A stretch of 36,051 bases of DNA from Treponemataceae bacterium (GTDB taxonomy: Bacteria > Spirochaetota > Spirochaetia > Treponematales > Treponemataceae): assembly GCA_024402455.1 (NCBI GenBank), contig JAKSTS010000006.1, positions 1 to 36,051 of the forward strand, given 5' to 3'. Positions 7,963-16,261 of this stretch are shown piece by piece. The notes beneath the pieces are model-generated. The model was not told the DNA's origin, ran no database searches, and worked only from the letters and a program-made list of their open reading frames with translations. Positions within the stretch are counted from its first letter, which is position 1, and each line of letters opens with the position of its first letter. Both the position numbers and the translations under genes were made by a program.

Positions 7963-9776
7963 AGTCTATTACTGGACGAGTAGGATTTTTCTTTGTCATT
8001 TATTTTTTAATCTCTTTTTTGCTTGTTTGTGCTTTTGCTTTTATAAAAGACACGCCGCCTGAAATTATTCCTGTTTTTATAACAAGATATAAATTAAATA
8101 CTGCATTTTTTTATTATTTTTCAGTTTTCTCTGCACTTGAGATTTCTGGTTTTATGGTTTCTTTTTCATGGGCTTTTGCAAAAGAGATGAAAAATGACAA
8201 TCCAAAAAACAAGCAGGAAATGCTTCGCTTTTTGCGGAGTGTTTTTTCAATGATGATTTTTTGTCTTGTTCTTTCTGTTGCAGCTACAGAAGTTCTGCTG
8301 CCTTTGATGAAGTCAAATCAAAAAGCAATTATAAATGCATCTACTGATTTTATAGATTTTTCTGAACGTGCAAAAAAGCATCTTACTTTAGGGAACTATG
8401 AAGAAGCAGAACTTTTTGCCCGTCAGGCGCTTCGCATCAATCCTGCATCTAAAGAAATAAATGATATTTTGCTTCAGACTGAAATTGATGCAAGTCATGC
8501 AGAAGCTGCTCCGCGCCGTTCCGGTTCTTTGCCGCCGCCATTAAAAGACAACGAAATTGAAACAAATATTCCCGTTCCAGAACTTATTGAACGGGCAAGA
8601 AAAGCATATAATTCGGGTTCATTTTTTGATGCTCATTATTATGCAACGCTTGCATTGCAGGCTTACGATTCGCAGAATGCAAATCTGAACGAAGCTAAAA
8701 GTCTTGCTGCAAAAGCATGGGACAAGCTGCAGGTTGCAGATTCCAGCCTTGGTGGAACTTCAGAAGCAATGTATGCTTTGAAACGCAGCGGATATGCAGC
8801 GATTATTTCTGGTGATTATCTTCAGGCATATTATATTTTCAGGGAACTGCTTGCTGCTTCAGATTCGACGATTGACCCTGATGTAAACCGGTATCTTGCA
8901 ATTGCTGAATATAATTTGCGTAATCAATGCTTCTTTATTGATGAAACTTATGATTTGCAGCCGTTTGAATCTGTGAGAAATGTTCATTTTTCAATTACAA
9001 GACAAGATGGAACCCTTCTTGTTGTTGGAATGAAAGGCATAACTTCTATTGAAGACAGTGGCGGATCTGTTCAATATGTGCGCGGACTTCATATAGTTTC
9101 TTATGATAAAGACAAAAATGTTGAAGAAGATTTTTATGTGCCATATGCAAAGCTGATTGCTGAACGTGCTGAAAAAATTGATGCCTCTTTCGAACACATT
9201 GTTGCAAATCAAAAACAGAAAACTGTGCCATATCTTATTATAAACTGCGTTCATCGCGATGACAGAGGCGTTAAGATTTTGCCAGAATTTTATGCAGGCA
9301 AAACTTCGGAAAATGAAAACCGCAATGTTTATGTTCTGCCTTTGTCATTTAAAGACTTTTTGCAGATTACAGATGTAGCACAGGGAACAGAAACAATGTC
9401 GCTGATTTCACTTGCAACATTCTGCTCAAAAGCCAAACAGTACGGTTTCTCTTTTGAGGTTTATTTCCATGCTTTGTGTACAAGACTTTCTCAGCCTTTT
9501 ATGTTTATTTTTATGGCTCTTGTTGCAGCAATTCTTGCCTGGCAGTTTAAAATCTCAAAAAAACAGTTTGTACACTTCTGGTGGCTGTTTTCGGTTCCGT
9601 TTTTTGCCGTAATCGCATACTTCCTGCTCGGTTTCTGCCGCTATGTAGTAAGTCTGCTGCTTATGTCATTGATTGGCTCAATCGGAGTATCGGCTTTGCC
9701 TGTCTGTCTGGTTATTTATATCATTTTGTTTATAATACTGAGTCTCGGCTTTGTTTCAATGAAAGACGACTCTTAG
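7959..9776 (+). CDS. LptF/LptG-like permease with TPR-like insert
   Basis: A 605-residue membrane protein with three N-terminal helices (about 8-30, 47-72, 93-117) and three C-terminal helices (about 500-525, 532-555, 560-600). Helix 3 with VLSVAATEVLLPL, and the segment FHALCTRLSQPFMFIFMALV leading into helix 4, resemble the conserved LptF/LptG signatures at these places. The soluble part differs from the family. Residues 130-180 and 200-320 contain TPR-like helix pairs (YEEAELFARQALRINPASKE; ARKAYNSGSFFDAHYYATLA), and a beta-rich region follows at about 325-480. The overlap with the previous gene suggests a two-protein complex. The TPR-like insert could recruit a partner on the periplasmic side. 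The function is inferred. Confidence 0.6.
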   Translation: MKSITGRVGFFFVIYFLISFLLVCAFAFIKDTPPEIIPVFITRYKLNTAFFYYFSVFSALEISGFMVSFSWAFAKEMKNDNPKNKQEMLRFLRSVFSMMIFCLVLSVAATEVLLPLMKSNQKAIINASTDFIDFSERAKKHLTLGNYEEAELFARQALRINPASKEINDILLQTEIDASHAEAAPRRSGSLPPPLKDNEIETNIPVPELIERARKAYNSGSFFDAHYYATLALQAYDSQNANLNEAKSLAAKAWDKLQVADSSLGGTSEAMYALKRSGYAAIISGDYLQAYYIFRELLAASDSTIDPDVNRYLAIAEYNLRNQCFFIDETYDLQPFESVRNVHFSITRQDGTLLVVGMKGITSIEDSGGSVQYVRGLHIVSYDKDKNVEEDFYVPYAKLIAERAEKIDASFEHIVANQKQKTVPYLIINCVHRDDRGVKILPEFYAGKTSENENRNVYVLPLSFKDFLQITDVAQGTETMSLISLATFCSKAKQYGFSFEVYFHALCTRLSQPFMFIFMALVAAILAWQFKISKKQFVHFWWLFSVPFFAVIAYFLLGFCRYVVSLLLMSLIGSIGVSALPVCLVIYIILFIILSLGFVSMKDDS

Positions 9777-9802
9777 AATTTTTAAGTTAATTCAAATTAT
9801 TG

Positions 9803-9907
9803 AAGGAAACGACTGAAAAGCAGTGTCTTGCCGAATTTGATTCGGCCCCTGCTCTGACATGGTACTTGAAATGCTGCTGTGTTTTGAACCGTATTAGTTG
9901 TTCCCTT
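9803..9907 (+). ncRNA. Candidate structured RNA between the LptF/G-like operon and clpS
   Basis: The 253-bp gap before clpS contains nested complementary segments. The outer stem AAGGAAACGAC (9803-9813) pairs with GTTGTTCCCTT (9897-9907), with one A-C mismatch and one G-T pair. Inside, a perfect hairpin GCCGAA-TTTGA-TTCGGC (9830-9846) sits within an AGCAG/CTGCT stem (9819-9823 with 9848-9852). The element is GC-richer than the surrounding DNA. It matches no RNA family I can recognise: 6S, SRP and tmRNA signatures are absent. It may be a small RNA, a leader of the clpS operon, or processed from the upstream transcript. Confidence 0.35.
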
Positions 9908-10029
9908 TAGCTTTTTAAGCCCTGTTCAAAATTTTTCAGATTAAGTCTGCTTTTAGTAATGTACTTTATTATAACAGCGGAATATCTGATGGTCTTTTCA
10001 AATTTTCGTTGTTCATATATAGTAACCGT

Positions 10030-10341
10030 ATGAGTTTATCTTTTGAAAGCCAATTTGATTCGACACTGGCGGAAGGTTCTGTTTTTGAAGAGCCGCCGGA
10101 ATATAGAGTTATTTTGTTGAATGACGATTTTACGACGAAAGATTTTGTCGAGCTTATTTTAGAAAAAGTGTTTCATAAATCACAGGAAGAAGCTGTTTCA
10201 ATTACAGAATGTGTTCATAAAAATGGCAGTGGCATTGTCGGTGTTTATCCATATGATATTGCATTTACGCGTGTAGAAATTGTGCATGCAAATGCCCGCG
10301 CCAACGGTTTCCCTTTGCGATGCAAAATGGAGAAAGTCTAA
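10030..10341 (+). CDS. clpS: ATP-dependent Clp protease adaptor ClpS
   Basis: N-recognin adaptor that captures proteins with destabilising N-terminal residues and hands them to ClpA. The 103-residue protein has a flexible N-terminal tail (1-22) and the ClpS core: EYRVILLNDDFTT (25-37) and CVHKNGSGIVGVY (61-73). Asn31, Asp32 and His63 correspond to residues that grip the N-degron amino group. The ATG at 10030 is preferred over a TTG seven codons upstream because homology begins after it. No strong ribosome binding site is visible. Its stop overlaps the clpA start (TAATG), so the pair is translationally coupled. Confidence 0.95.
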   Translation: MSLSFESQFDSTLAEGSVFEEPPEYRVILLNDDFTTKDFVELILEKVFHKSQEEAVSITECVHKNGSGIVGVYPYDIAFTRVEIVHANARANGFPLRCKMEKV

Positions 10342-12794
10342 TGAAATTTTCCGCACAAGTTCAAAAAATTTTAAAAGCTGCAAAGTCTTATGCAGAAAGG
10401 CATAAGCATGAATTTTTAACACCGGAACATCTTTTGCTTCAGTTGATTTCTGTGAAAAAAATAGAAAATCTTCTTGAATCATGTGGTTCCAATGTTTCTA
10501 TGGTCCGCGAAAGCCTTTACAGATATCTTGATGAAAAACTTCCTATAATAATTGTAGGCGAAACTGTAGAAAGTGCCGGTTTTCAGAGTGTCATATTGAG
10601 TGCAACAGAACATTGCTTTTTTTGCGAAAAAGAAGCAATAGAACTCGAAGACCTGCTTATAAGCATTTATGACTGTGAAAAAACGCATGCGTCTTATTAT
10701 CTTAAATCATCTGGGTTGCAGCGCCTTGCGCTTATAAGCGGCATTTCTTTTAGTGAATATTCAGAAGACGAAGCTGATGAAAATGACACGGAGCTTGAAT
10801 CTGATGCATTGAAAGAGAATTTATCGCAAAGCAAGGAAGATGACGAAAAAGAGCTTAATTCATTTGAAGATTTGCTTAAATATGCAGAACAGAAGCTTTT
10901 GAGCATTGAAGAATTGAAAAATGAAACAGAACAGCTTGAAAATGCAGAAAAAACAAAATCTGATGATGAAATTATAAACATAGACGATGTCGAAATAACT
11001 GAAAATGCAAAACCTAAAAACCGCAAATCGGTACTTGAACGTTTTACTGTTAATTTGACGGACAGGGCAAAAAATGGTGAGTTAGACGAGCTTATCGGAA
11101 GAAATGAAGAAATTGAACGTGCCCTGCAGGTTTTGTGCAGACAGACCAAAAATAACCCGCTTTTTGTAGGTGCGCCAGGTGTCGGCAAGACTGCAATTGC
11201 TTATGGCATTGCCAGAAATGTTGCAATGCAGAATGTTCCTGATATTCTTAAAGATTGTACCGTTCTTGAACTTGATGTCGGACGGCTTATTGCAGGAACA
11301 AAATTCCGCGGAGAACTTGAAGAACGCATTAAACGCATTTCAGATGAGCTTCTGCGCAGAAAAAATGTCATTCTTTTTGTGGATGAAATACATACAATCA
11401 TCGGCTATGGTTCCGGTCAGAACGGTTTCTCTGACGGTGCGAATCTTTTTGCAGATTTAGTTTCTTCGTCAGATATCCGTTGCATGGGTGCAACAACATA
11501 TGAGGAATATTCCCGTTATGTTGAAAAAAACCGCGCATTGTCGCGCCGGTTTCAAAAAATTGATGTAGAAGAATCTTCAGAAGAAGAAGCCGTTAAAATA
11601 TTAAAAGGCGTTGCGCCTCGTTTTGAAAAATTTCATTCTGTGCATTATTCAGACAAGGCGCTTGAAAGTGCTGTAAAATTTTCAAAACAATTTATGCCTA
11701 ATCGTTTTTTGCCAGATAAAGCTATAGACATTATTGACGAAGCTGGTGCGTATCTTCGCCTTCATCCGGAAGAAAATGATGCACAAGATAATGTGCTCAT
11801 TGAAGAAAAGCTTATTGAAAAAATTACGGCAAAAATGGTGCACATTCCAGAAATTACTGTAACAGTTTCAGAAAAAGACAGGTTAAAAAATCTTGAAGAT
11901 GTGTTAAAGAAAAATGTTATAGGACAGGATTTTGCTGTTTCAACTGTTGTTGCTGCAATAAAACGTTCTCGTGCTGGTTTTAGAGATGCGCAAAAACCAA
12001 TGGGCTGTTTTTTGTTTGCAGGTCCTACAGGAGTAGGAAAAACAGAATTGGCAAAAACGCTGGCTGAAAATCTTCAGCTTAAGCTGCATCGCTTCGATAT
12101 GAGCGAATATCAGGAAAAACACACGGTTAGCCGTCTTTTAGGTTCTCCGCCTGGTTATGTGGGGTTTGAAGAAGGTGGTCTTTTGACAGAGGCCGTGCGC
12201 CGCGAGCCGAATTCTCTTGTTTTGCTTGATGAAATTGAAAAAGCAAACCCTGATATTTTCAATGTTCTTCTGCAGATTATGGATTATGCAACATTGACAG
12301 ATAACCAGGGGCGCAAAGCTGATTTTCGAAATGTTCTTCTTATTATGACAAGCAATGCTGGTGCACGTGACGTTTCAAAGTCATTGATTGGTTTTGGTGA
12401 CAGAACTATCGGTTCTTCTGCTGTAAACGATGCTGTCGAAAAATTGTTTACTCCTGAATTCCGTAACAGGCTTGATGCAGTTATTCCTTTTGAGCATTTG
12501 AATAAAGACATAATGATTTCGATTGTGCATAAAGAAATTGCAAAACTTTCTGCAAGATTGTCTGATAAGAATGTAAAAATTACTGTAACAGATTCCTGTG
12601 CAGAATATCTTGCAGAAAAAGGCTTTTCTGTCGAATTTGGTGCCAGAAATATTAGCCGTACAATTGATGAAAAAATTTCTGCTGTTCTTGTTGATGAGGT
12701 GCTTTTTGGCAGGCTTTCGAATGGTGGATCTGTTGTCTGCAGCGAAAAAGACGGCAAAATCGTGATGAGATATGGACGCAAATCAAAACGATAA
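10341..12794 (+). CDS. clpA: ATP-dependent Clp protease ATP-binding subunit ClpA
   Basis: Hexameric unfoldase that feeds ClpP. In order: Clp N-domain (1-145), a long acidic, probably disordered linker (about 150-230), AAA+ D1 with Walker A GAPGVGKT at 277-284 and Walker B LFVDEIHTI, and AAA+ D2 with Walker A GPTGVGKT at 561-568 and LVLLDEIEKA. The C-terminal small domain follows (DVIPFEHLNKDI-like). The ClpP-docking loop is intact: SLIGFGD with Ile-Gly-Phe at 683-685. There is no ClpB-type middle coiled coil, which separates it from ClpB. The ATG at 10341 has GGAG at 10329-10332 and overlaps the clpS stop. An in-frame ATG at 10320 is less likely. The 817 residues are longer than E. coli ClpA (758), mainly because of the linker. 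No clpP is in the window. Confidence 0.96.
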   Translation: MKFSAQVQKILKAAKSYAERHKHEFLTPEHLLLQLISVKKIENLLESCGSNVSMVRESLYRYLDEKLPIIIVGETVESAGFQSVILSATEHCFFCEKEAIELEDLLISIYDCEKTHASYYLKSSGLQRLALISGISFSEYSEDEADENDTELESDALKENLSQSKEDDEKELNSFEDLLKYAEQKLLSIEELKNETEQLENAEKTKSDDEIINIDDVEITENAKPKNRKSVLERFTVNLTDRAKNGELDELIGRNEEIERALQVLCRQTKNNPLFVGAPGVGKTAIAYGIARNVAMQNVPDILKDCTVLELDVGRLIAGTKFRGELEERIKRISDELLRRKNVILFVDEIHTIIGYGSGQNGFSDGANLFADLVSSSDIRCMGATTYEEYSRYVEKNRALSRRFQKIDVEESSEEEAVKILKGVAPRFEKFHSVHYSDKALESAVKFSKQFMPNRFLPDKAIDIIDEAGAYLRLHPEENDAQDNVLIEEKLIEKITAKMVHIPEITVTVSEKDRLKNLEDVLKKNVIGQDFAVSTVVAAIKRSRAGFRDAQKPMGCFLFAGPTGVGKTELAKTLAENLQLKLHRFDMSEYQEKHTVSRLLGSPPGYVGFEEGGLLTEAVRREPNSLVLLDEIEKANPDIFNVLLQIMDYATLTDNQGRKADFRNVLLIMTSNAGARDVSKSLIGFGDRTIGSSAVNDAVEKLFTPEFRNRLDAVIPFEHLNKDIMISIVHKEIAKLSARLSDKNVKITVTDSCAEYLAEKGFSVEFGARNISRTIDEKISAVLVDEVLFGRLSNGGSVVCSEKDGKIVMRYGRKSKR

Positions 12795-13473
12795 CGATTT
12801 TCCGTTTTTTGGAATAAATGATTATTTTCAGTTTCCATCGCCAGAAAGTGCTAAAGACGGTCTTGTCGCTGTCGGTGGAAATTTATCACCTGGAATGCTC
12901 CGCTCTGCGTATCTTCAGGGAATTTTCCCTTGGTTCAATGAAAGCGACCCTGTTTTGTGGTGGTCTCCGGATCCTCGTTTTGTATTGTTCCCAGAAGAGC
13001 TGCATGTTCCTAAAAGCCTTAGACGCGTATTGAACCAGAATGTCTTTACATTTTCAATGGATACATCTTTTAGAGATGTAATAACGTCTTGTGCTAAAGC
13101 TAAACGACCGGATCAAAAAGGAACATGGATTACGCCTGATATGATTGAAGCTTATTGCGCGCTGCATGAAGCAGGTTTTGCACATTCAATTGAAGCTTTT
13201 CAAGATGGAATTTTAGCCGGTGGTTTTTATGGCGTTTTGATTGGTTCTGTTTTTTTTGGTGAATCTATGTTTTCAAGTGCAGAAAACGCGTCGAAAGCTG
13301 CTTTCTGCACTTTTGTTAAAGCATTCAGAAAAGCCGGCGGCAAATTAATTGATTCTCAGATTTATACTGATCATATTGCCCGTTTTGGCGGGCGCAACAT
13401 TTCGCGCGCCGCTTTTCTTCGTTATGAAAAAGACTATTTAGAAGAGCCGCTGTTAGGCGATGTAAATTTGTAA
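12772..13473 (+). CDS. aat: Leucyl/phenylalanyl-tRNA-protein transferase
   Basis: Transfers Leu or Phe from tRNA to N-terminal Lys/Arg of proteins, creating N-degrons recognised by ClpS. Family motifs are plain: DGLVAVGGNLSP, LQGIFPWF, VLWWSPDPRFVLFPEELHV, GVLIGSVFFGESMFS-AENASKAAF and GGKLIDSQIYTDHIARFG. The 233-residue length is normal. Its start lies 23 bp inside clpA, giving clpS-clpA-aat as one overlapping operon covering degron making, recognition and unfolding. Its 3' end overlaps the convergent response-regulator gene by 40 bp, so neither gene has a separate terminator there. Confidence 0.95.
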   Translation: MDANQNDNDFPFFGINDYFQFPSPESAKDGLVAVGGNLSPGMLRSAYLQGIFPWFNESDPVLWWSPDPRFVLFPEELHVPKSLRRVLNQNVFTFSMDTSFRDVITSCAKAKRPDQKGTWITPDMIEAYCALHEAGFAHSIEAFQDGILAGGFYGVLIGSVFFGESMFSSAENASKAAFCTFVKAFRKAGGKLIDSQIYTDHIARFGGRNISRAAFLRYEKDYLEEPLLGDVNL

Positions 13474-14147
13474 CCTATTCCGCGCACTGTCTGAATGTAG
13501 CGCGGAACACCTTTTGCATCGTTCATTTTCTGGCGGAGACGGGCAACGTGCACATCGATTGTTCTTGTGCTGACCTTTTCTTCATAACCCCAGACTTCTT
13601 CTAGCAAGGTGTCTCTTGAAATTACTTCGCCTTCGTGCAGATACATGTAATCAAGCAGTTTTATTTCCTGAGCCAAAAGTGGAACTTCTTCGCCGTGAAC
13701 TTCCATATAGCCGCGGCGCAAGTTGATGACTAAGTCTGCAGGTTCATTGTTATCTGGTTTTGAATGAACAGCCTTAATTGCTTCGCCTCTTCTGATTTGT
13801 ACTTCGATGCGTGCAAGTAATTCAGCCATTTCAAAAGGCTTTGTCATGTAATCGTCTGCACCGTTTTTTAAGCCTGTTACTTTATCTTCAAGGAGGCTTT
13901 TGGCACTGAGAATAATGACAGGTGTCAGAACACCATCTTCCCGAAGTTTTTTGCAGACGCTGAAACCATCGACTTCTGGCAGCATTACGTCAAGAATGAT
14001 AAGGTCAATTGTTTCGTTGTGTCCAAGTTCAATGCCTTGTGTACCGGTTTTTGCTTCAATGACGTGATATCCCTCGGATGCAAGTCTGTCGCCCATGGTG
14101 ATGCGTAAGCCTTCTTCATCTTCAACGATGAGAATCTTTTTACCCAT
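13434..14147 (-). CDS. OmpR/PhoB-family response regulator
   Basis: The receiver domain (1-120) has the acidic pair ED at 9-10, phosphoacceptor Asp53 in LIILDVMLPEVDG, Ser81 and Lys103 (YMTKP). A winged-helix DNA-binding domain covers about 140-230 (EIKLLDYMYLHEGEVISR, then TIDVHVARLRQKM and IQTVRGIGYKF). The ATG at 14147 is chosen because a strong AGGAGG-type site lies just upstream and homology starts there. The frame itself runs 20 codons further. The histidine kinase gene lies 360 bp upstream on the same strand and is the likely partner, although a hairpin and a possible separate promoter lie between them. Confidence 0.94.
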   Translation of the reverse strand: MGKKILIVEDEEGLRITMGDRLASEGYHVIEAKTGTQGIELGHNETIDLIILDVMLPEVDGFSVCKKLREDGVLTPVIILSAKSLLEDKVTGLKNGADDYMTKPFEMAELLARIEVQIRRGEAIKAVHSKPDNNEPADLVINLRRGYMEVHGEEVPLLAQEIKLLDYMYLHEGEVISRDTLLEEVWGYEEKVSTRTIDVHVARLRQKMNDAKGVPRYIQTVRGIGYKFTSPNSGSSK

Positions 14148-14506
14148 TGTATCCTCCTTGTTTGTGCTTTGCCTTGACCGACGGTCTTCAAATAAAATTA
14201 AGCACAACTACGATTCCAATAAAATGAACAGAAGTATTTTATCTGTGTTCATCACTTGTAAAGTCCTGCTTTAATGAAAGGACTTGATAAAACCTTTGAA
14301 TAAAATAATTCACAAAGTTCACTTTCTATATTATATTCATTCTGTAAAATCGAGCAAGCTTTTTTACATTTTTCTAGCTTTGTAAAATAAAAAAAAATGA
14401 CTGATTTATGCTTTTTTTTCAAAAAATTAACAAATTGTGTAAAGGGCAGAACCTGTTTGATATTTTTAAGATATTTCAACAGGTTCTGTTCTTTGTTTTT
14501 GTACTG
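14148..14506 (-). promoter_or_regulatory. Spacer upstream of the response regulator, with inverted repeat
   Basis: No gene is supported here; a 75-codon frame on the - strand overlaps the hairpin and is Lys/Phe-rich noise. A 7-bp inverted repeat AAGTCCT-N11-AGGACTT (14261-14285) lies about 115 bp upstream of the regulator start. It could be an operator, for instance for autoregulation. The rest is AT-rich. Confidence 0.3.
14446..14489 (-). terminator. Hairpin downstream of the histidine kinase gene
   Basis: CAGAACCTGTT (14447-14457) pairs with AACAGGTTCTG (14478-14488), a perfect 11-bp stem starting 18 bp past the kinase stop. The T-tract on the - strand is poor, while the + strand copy is followed by a T-rich run. 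It would separate kinase and regulator transcripts, at least in part. Confidence 0.5.
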
Positions 14507-16261
14507 CTAAATTGTGGTTTCTTCTGTTTGAAGTGCATGGTCTGCAATCGGAAAAGCAAGCACAAAGGTTGTTCCTTCGGCAGAAGAATTTTCCAGAAGA
14601 ACCAGTCCTCCGTGCAGGTTCATTATTCGTTTTACAAGATTTAAGCCGACGCCACTGCCTTCAATCTGCTTGTTATAAGCTGTTTTTCCACGAACAAAAG
14701 GGTCAAATATAAGGTTCTGTTCATTTTTTGGAATGCCTGAACCGTGGTCTGTTATGCGGACAATTGCCGCTTTTTTTGTTCCAGACGGTGCAAAAGTGTG
14801 CCGTGCAATTTTTACAGGGCAGTTTTCAATGGAAACATCTATTGCTGTGTATTTTCCTTCTTTTGAATGTTTAAAAGCATTTGAAATTATATTATCAATT
14901 GCACTTAATATTGCAGTCTTGTCGCAGAAAATTGGAATTTCTTCGTCGGGCAGTTTGATTTCAATTTGAAAATTGTCTGTTTTCCATGGCAGTTCCCAAT
15001 GTGAAATTTCATCTTTTATTAAATCGCATAAATTATGTTTTTCATGTTTTAAATTTGTTCCGGTTGTAATTTTTGAATAAAGTAAAAAATATTCGATTGT
15101 CGATTTCAGCCTTATGCTTTCTTTATGAATCATGTTGCCGTAATAGCAGATTCGTTCCTGTGAAGTAACGATGCCGTCGCTCATATTCTGTGCTGCAGCA
15201 GAAATAACTGCAAGCGGTGTTTTTAATTCATGTGTAATTGTTGAAATAAATTCCTGCTGATGTTTTGCAAGGTGTTCTGCTTTGCGCATATTTCTAATGA
15301 CAAGAATCATTGTGCCGCCAAGAACAAGCAGGACGATTAAAGACGATGTAAGGCTAAGCCTCATATTGTGTGTACTTGCTTTTAAAAGCGAACCTCTCCT
15401 GTGAATGACTTCAAGCTCAAGTTTTTCCTGTTTAAATGGTTCTTCTGCAATTTTATAGAAACGTTCTCCTTTTTTTGTTTCAAGCAGGTTTTCCGTATCT
15501 TTGTTTTTGCGGCTTGGCATCATGGAAATTGATTCATCAACCTGAATTAGTGCCAGTGTAAAATCCGGGTTGTTAAAAAATTGCGGAGGACATTCCGGAT
15601 TGCTTTCGTAAAAGATTTTATTTGTTTCTGTATCCCTTACACGAAAATAAAAATCATTAGATTCCTGAACGCAGTGTTCTGTGTTATATGGCAAAAGGTT
15701 GTAATAAAAATCTTCTTTGTTGATAAAACTGATTATATAAAGCTGACTGTCTTGTTCTGCAAGATAAAGCGGTTCAACAATAAGAATTTGACCTGTTTTT
15801 AACGCCGCAATTTTCTGTGTATCAAAGATTGATTCGTTTTGAATAAGATTTGTAAGTGTTTCAAGACTGTCGGTTGAATCAGGTTTTATTTCTCTGAACG
15901 AGGCACCGGCCCATTCATAAGTTTTGTTTAATCTTTGCGAATAAACATAAAGCGAGTCAAACAGGCTTGGTGTGTCCTGCTGACCTTGCCATTGAAAAAC
16001 TGCATATTCAAAACCTTCAAAAGAAATCAATGCATCTGCAAAATTTGTACGGTGCGTATTTGTAAGAAAAGACTGAAAAAACAAATCTTCTTTTGTTGTT
16101 TCAACTAGAAAATGAACATCATCTGCAAGTCGTGTTGAAAGCCGCTGCTCTTCAATGCGTTGAATTGTAATGGAAGAGCGCACCTGAAGAAAAACAGCAA
16201 TGCCAAGCAGAGTAAACAGCGTAATTGATAATGGAAGTGAATAGCTTTTTTGTTTAGTCAT
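14507..16261 (-). CDS. Two-component sensor histidine kinase
   Basis: A membrane kinase of 584 residues. One helix (about 9-28) precedes a large extracytoplasmic sensor region of about 275 residues with no recognised fold, and a second helix (about 303-325) follows. Then come HisKA and HATPase domains. The H-box EFISTITHELKTPLAVIS has the phosphoacceptor His344. The N-box (AIDNIISNAFKHSKEG), G1 (ITDHGSGIPKNEQNLIFDPF) and G2 (GSGVGLNLVKRI) are intact. The ATG at 16261 is preferred over a TTG five codons upstream. There is no HAMP domain. The likely partner is the OmpR-type regulator downstream on the same strand. Confidence 0.93.
   Translation of the reverse strand: MTKQKSYSLPLSITLFTLLGIAVFLQVRSSITIQRIEEQRLSTRLADDVHFLVETTKEDLFFQSFLTNTHRTNFADALISFEGFEYAVFQWQGQQDTPSLFDSLYVYSQRLNKTYEWAGASFREIKPDSTDSLETLTNLIQNESIFDTQKIAALKTGQILIVEPLYLAEQDSQLYIISFINKEDFYYNLLPYNTEHCVQESNDFYFRVRDTETNKIFYESNPECPPQFFNNPDFTLALIQVDESISMMPSRKNKDTENLLETKKGERFYKIAEEPFKQEKLELEVIHRRGSLLKASTHNMRLSLTSSLIVLLVLGGTMILVIRNMRKAEHLAKHQQEFISTITHELKTPLAVISAAAQNMSDGIVTSQERICYYGNMIHKESIRLKSTIEYFLLYSKITTGTNLKHEKHNLCDLIKDEISHWELPWKTDNFQIEIKLPDEEIPIFCDKTAILSAIDNIISNAFKHSKEGKYTAIDVSIENCPVKIARHTFAPSGTKKAAIVRITDHGSGIPKNEQNLIFDPFVRGKTAYNKQIEGSGVGLNLVKRIMNLHGGLVLLENSSAEGTTFVLAFPIADHALQTEETTI

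Noticed and set aside
14252..14479. 75-codon - strand frame between kinase and regulator
   Set aside because: It runs through the hairpin and is dominated by Lys and Phe from A/T runs; no ribosome binding site or family resemblance.
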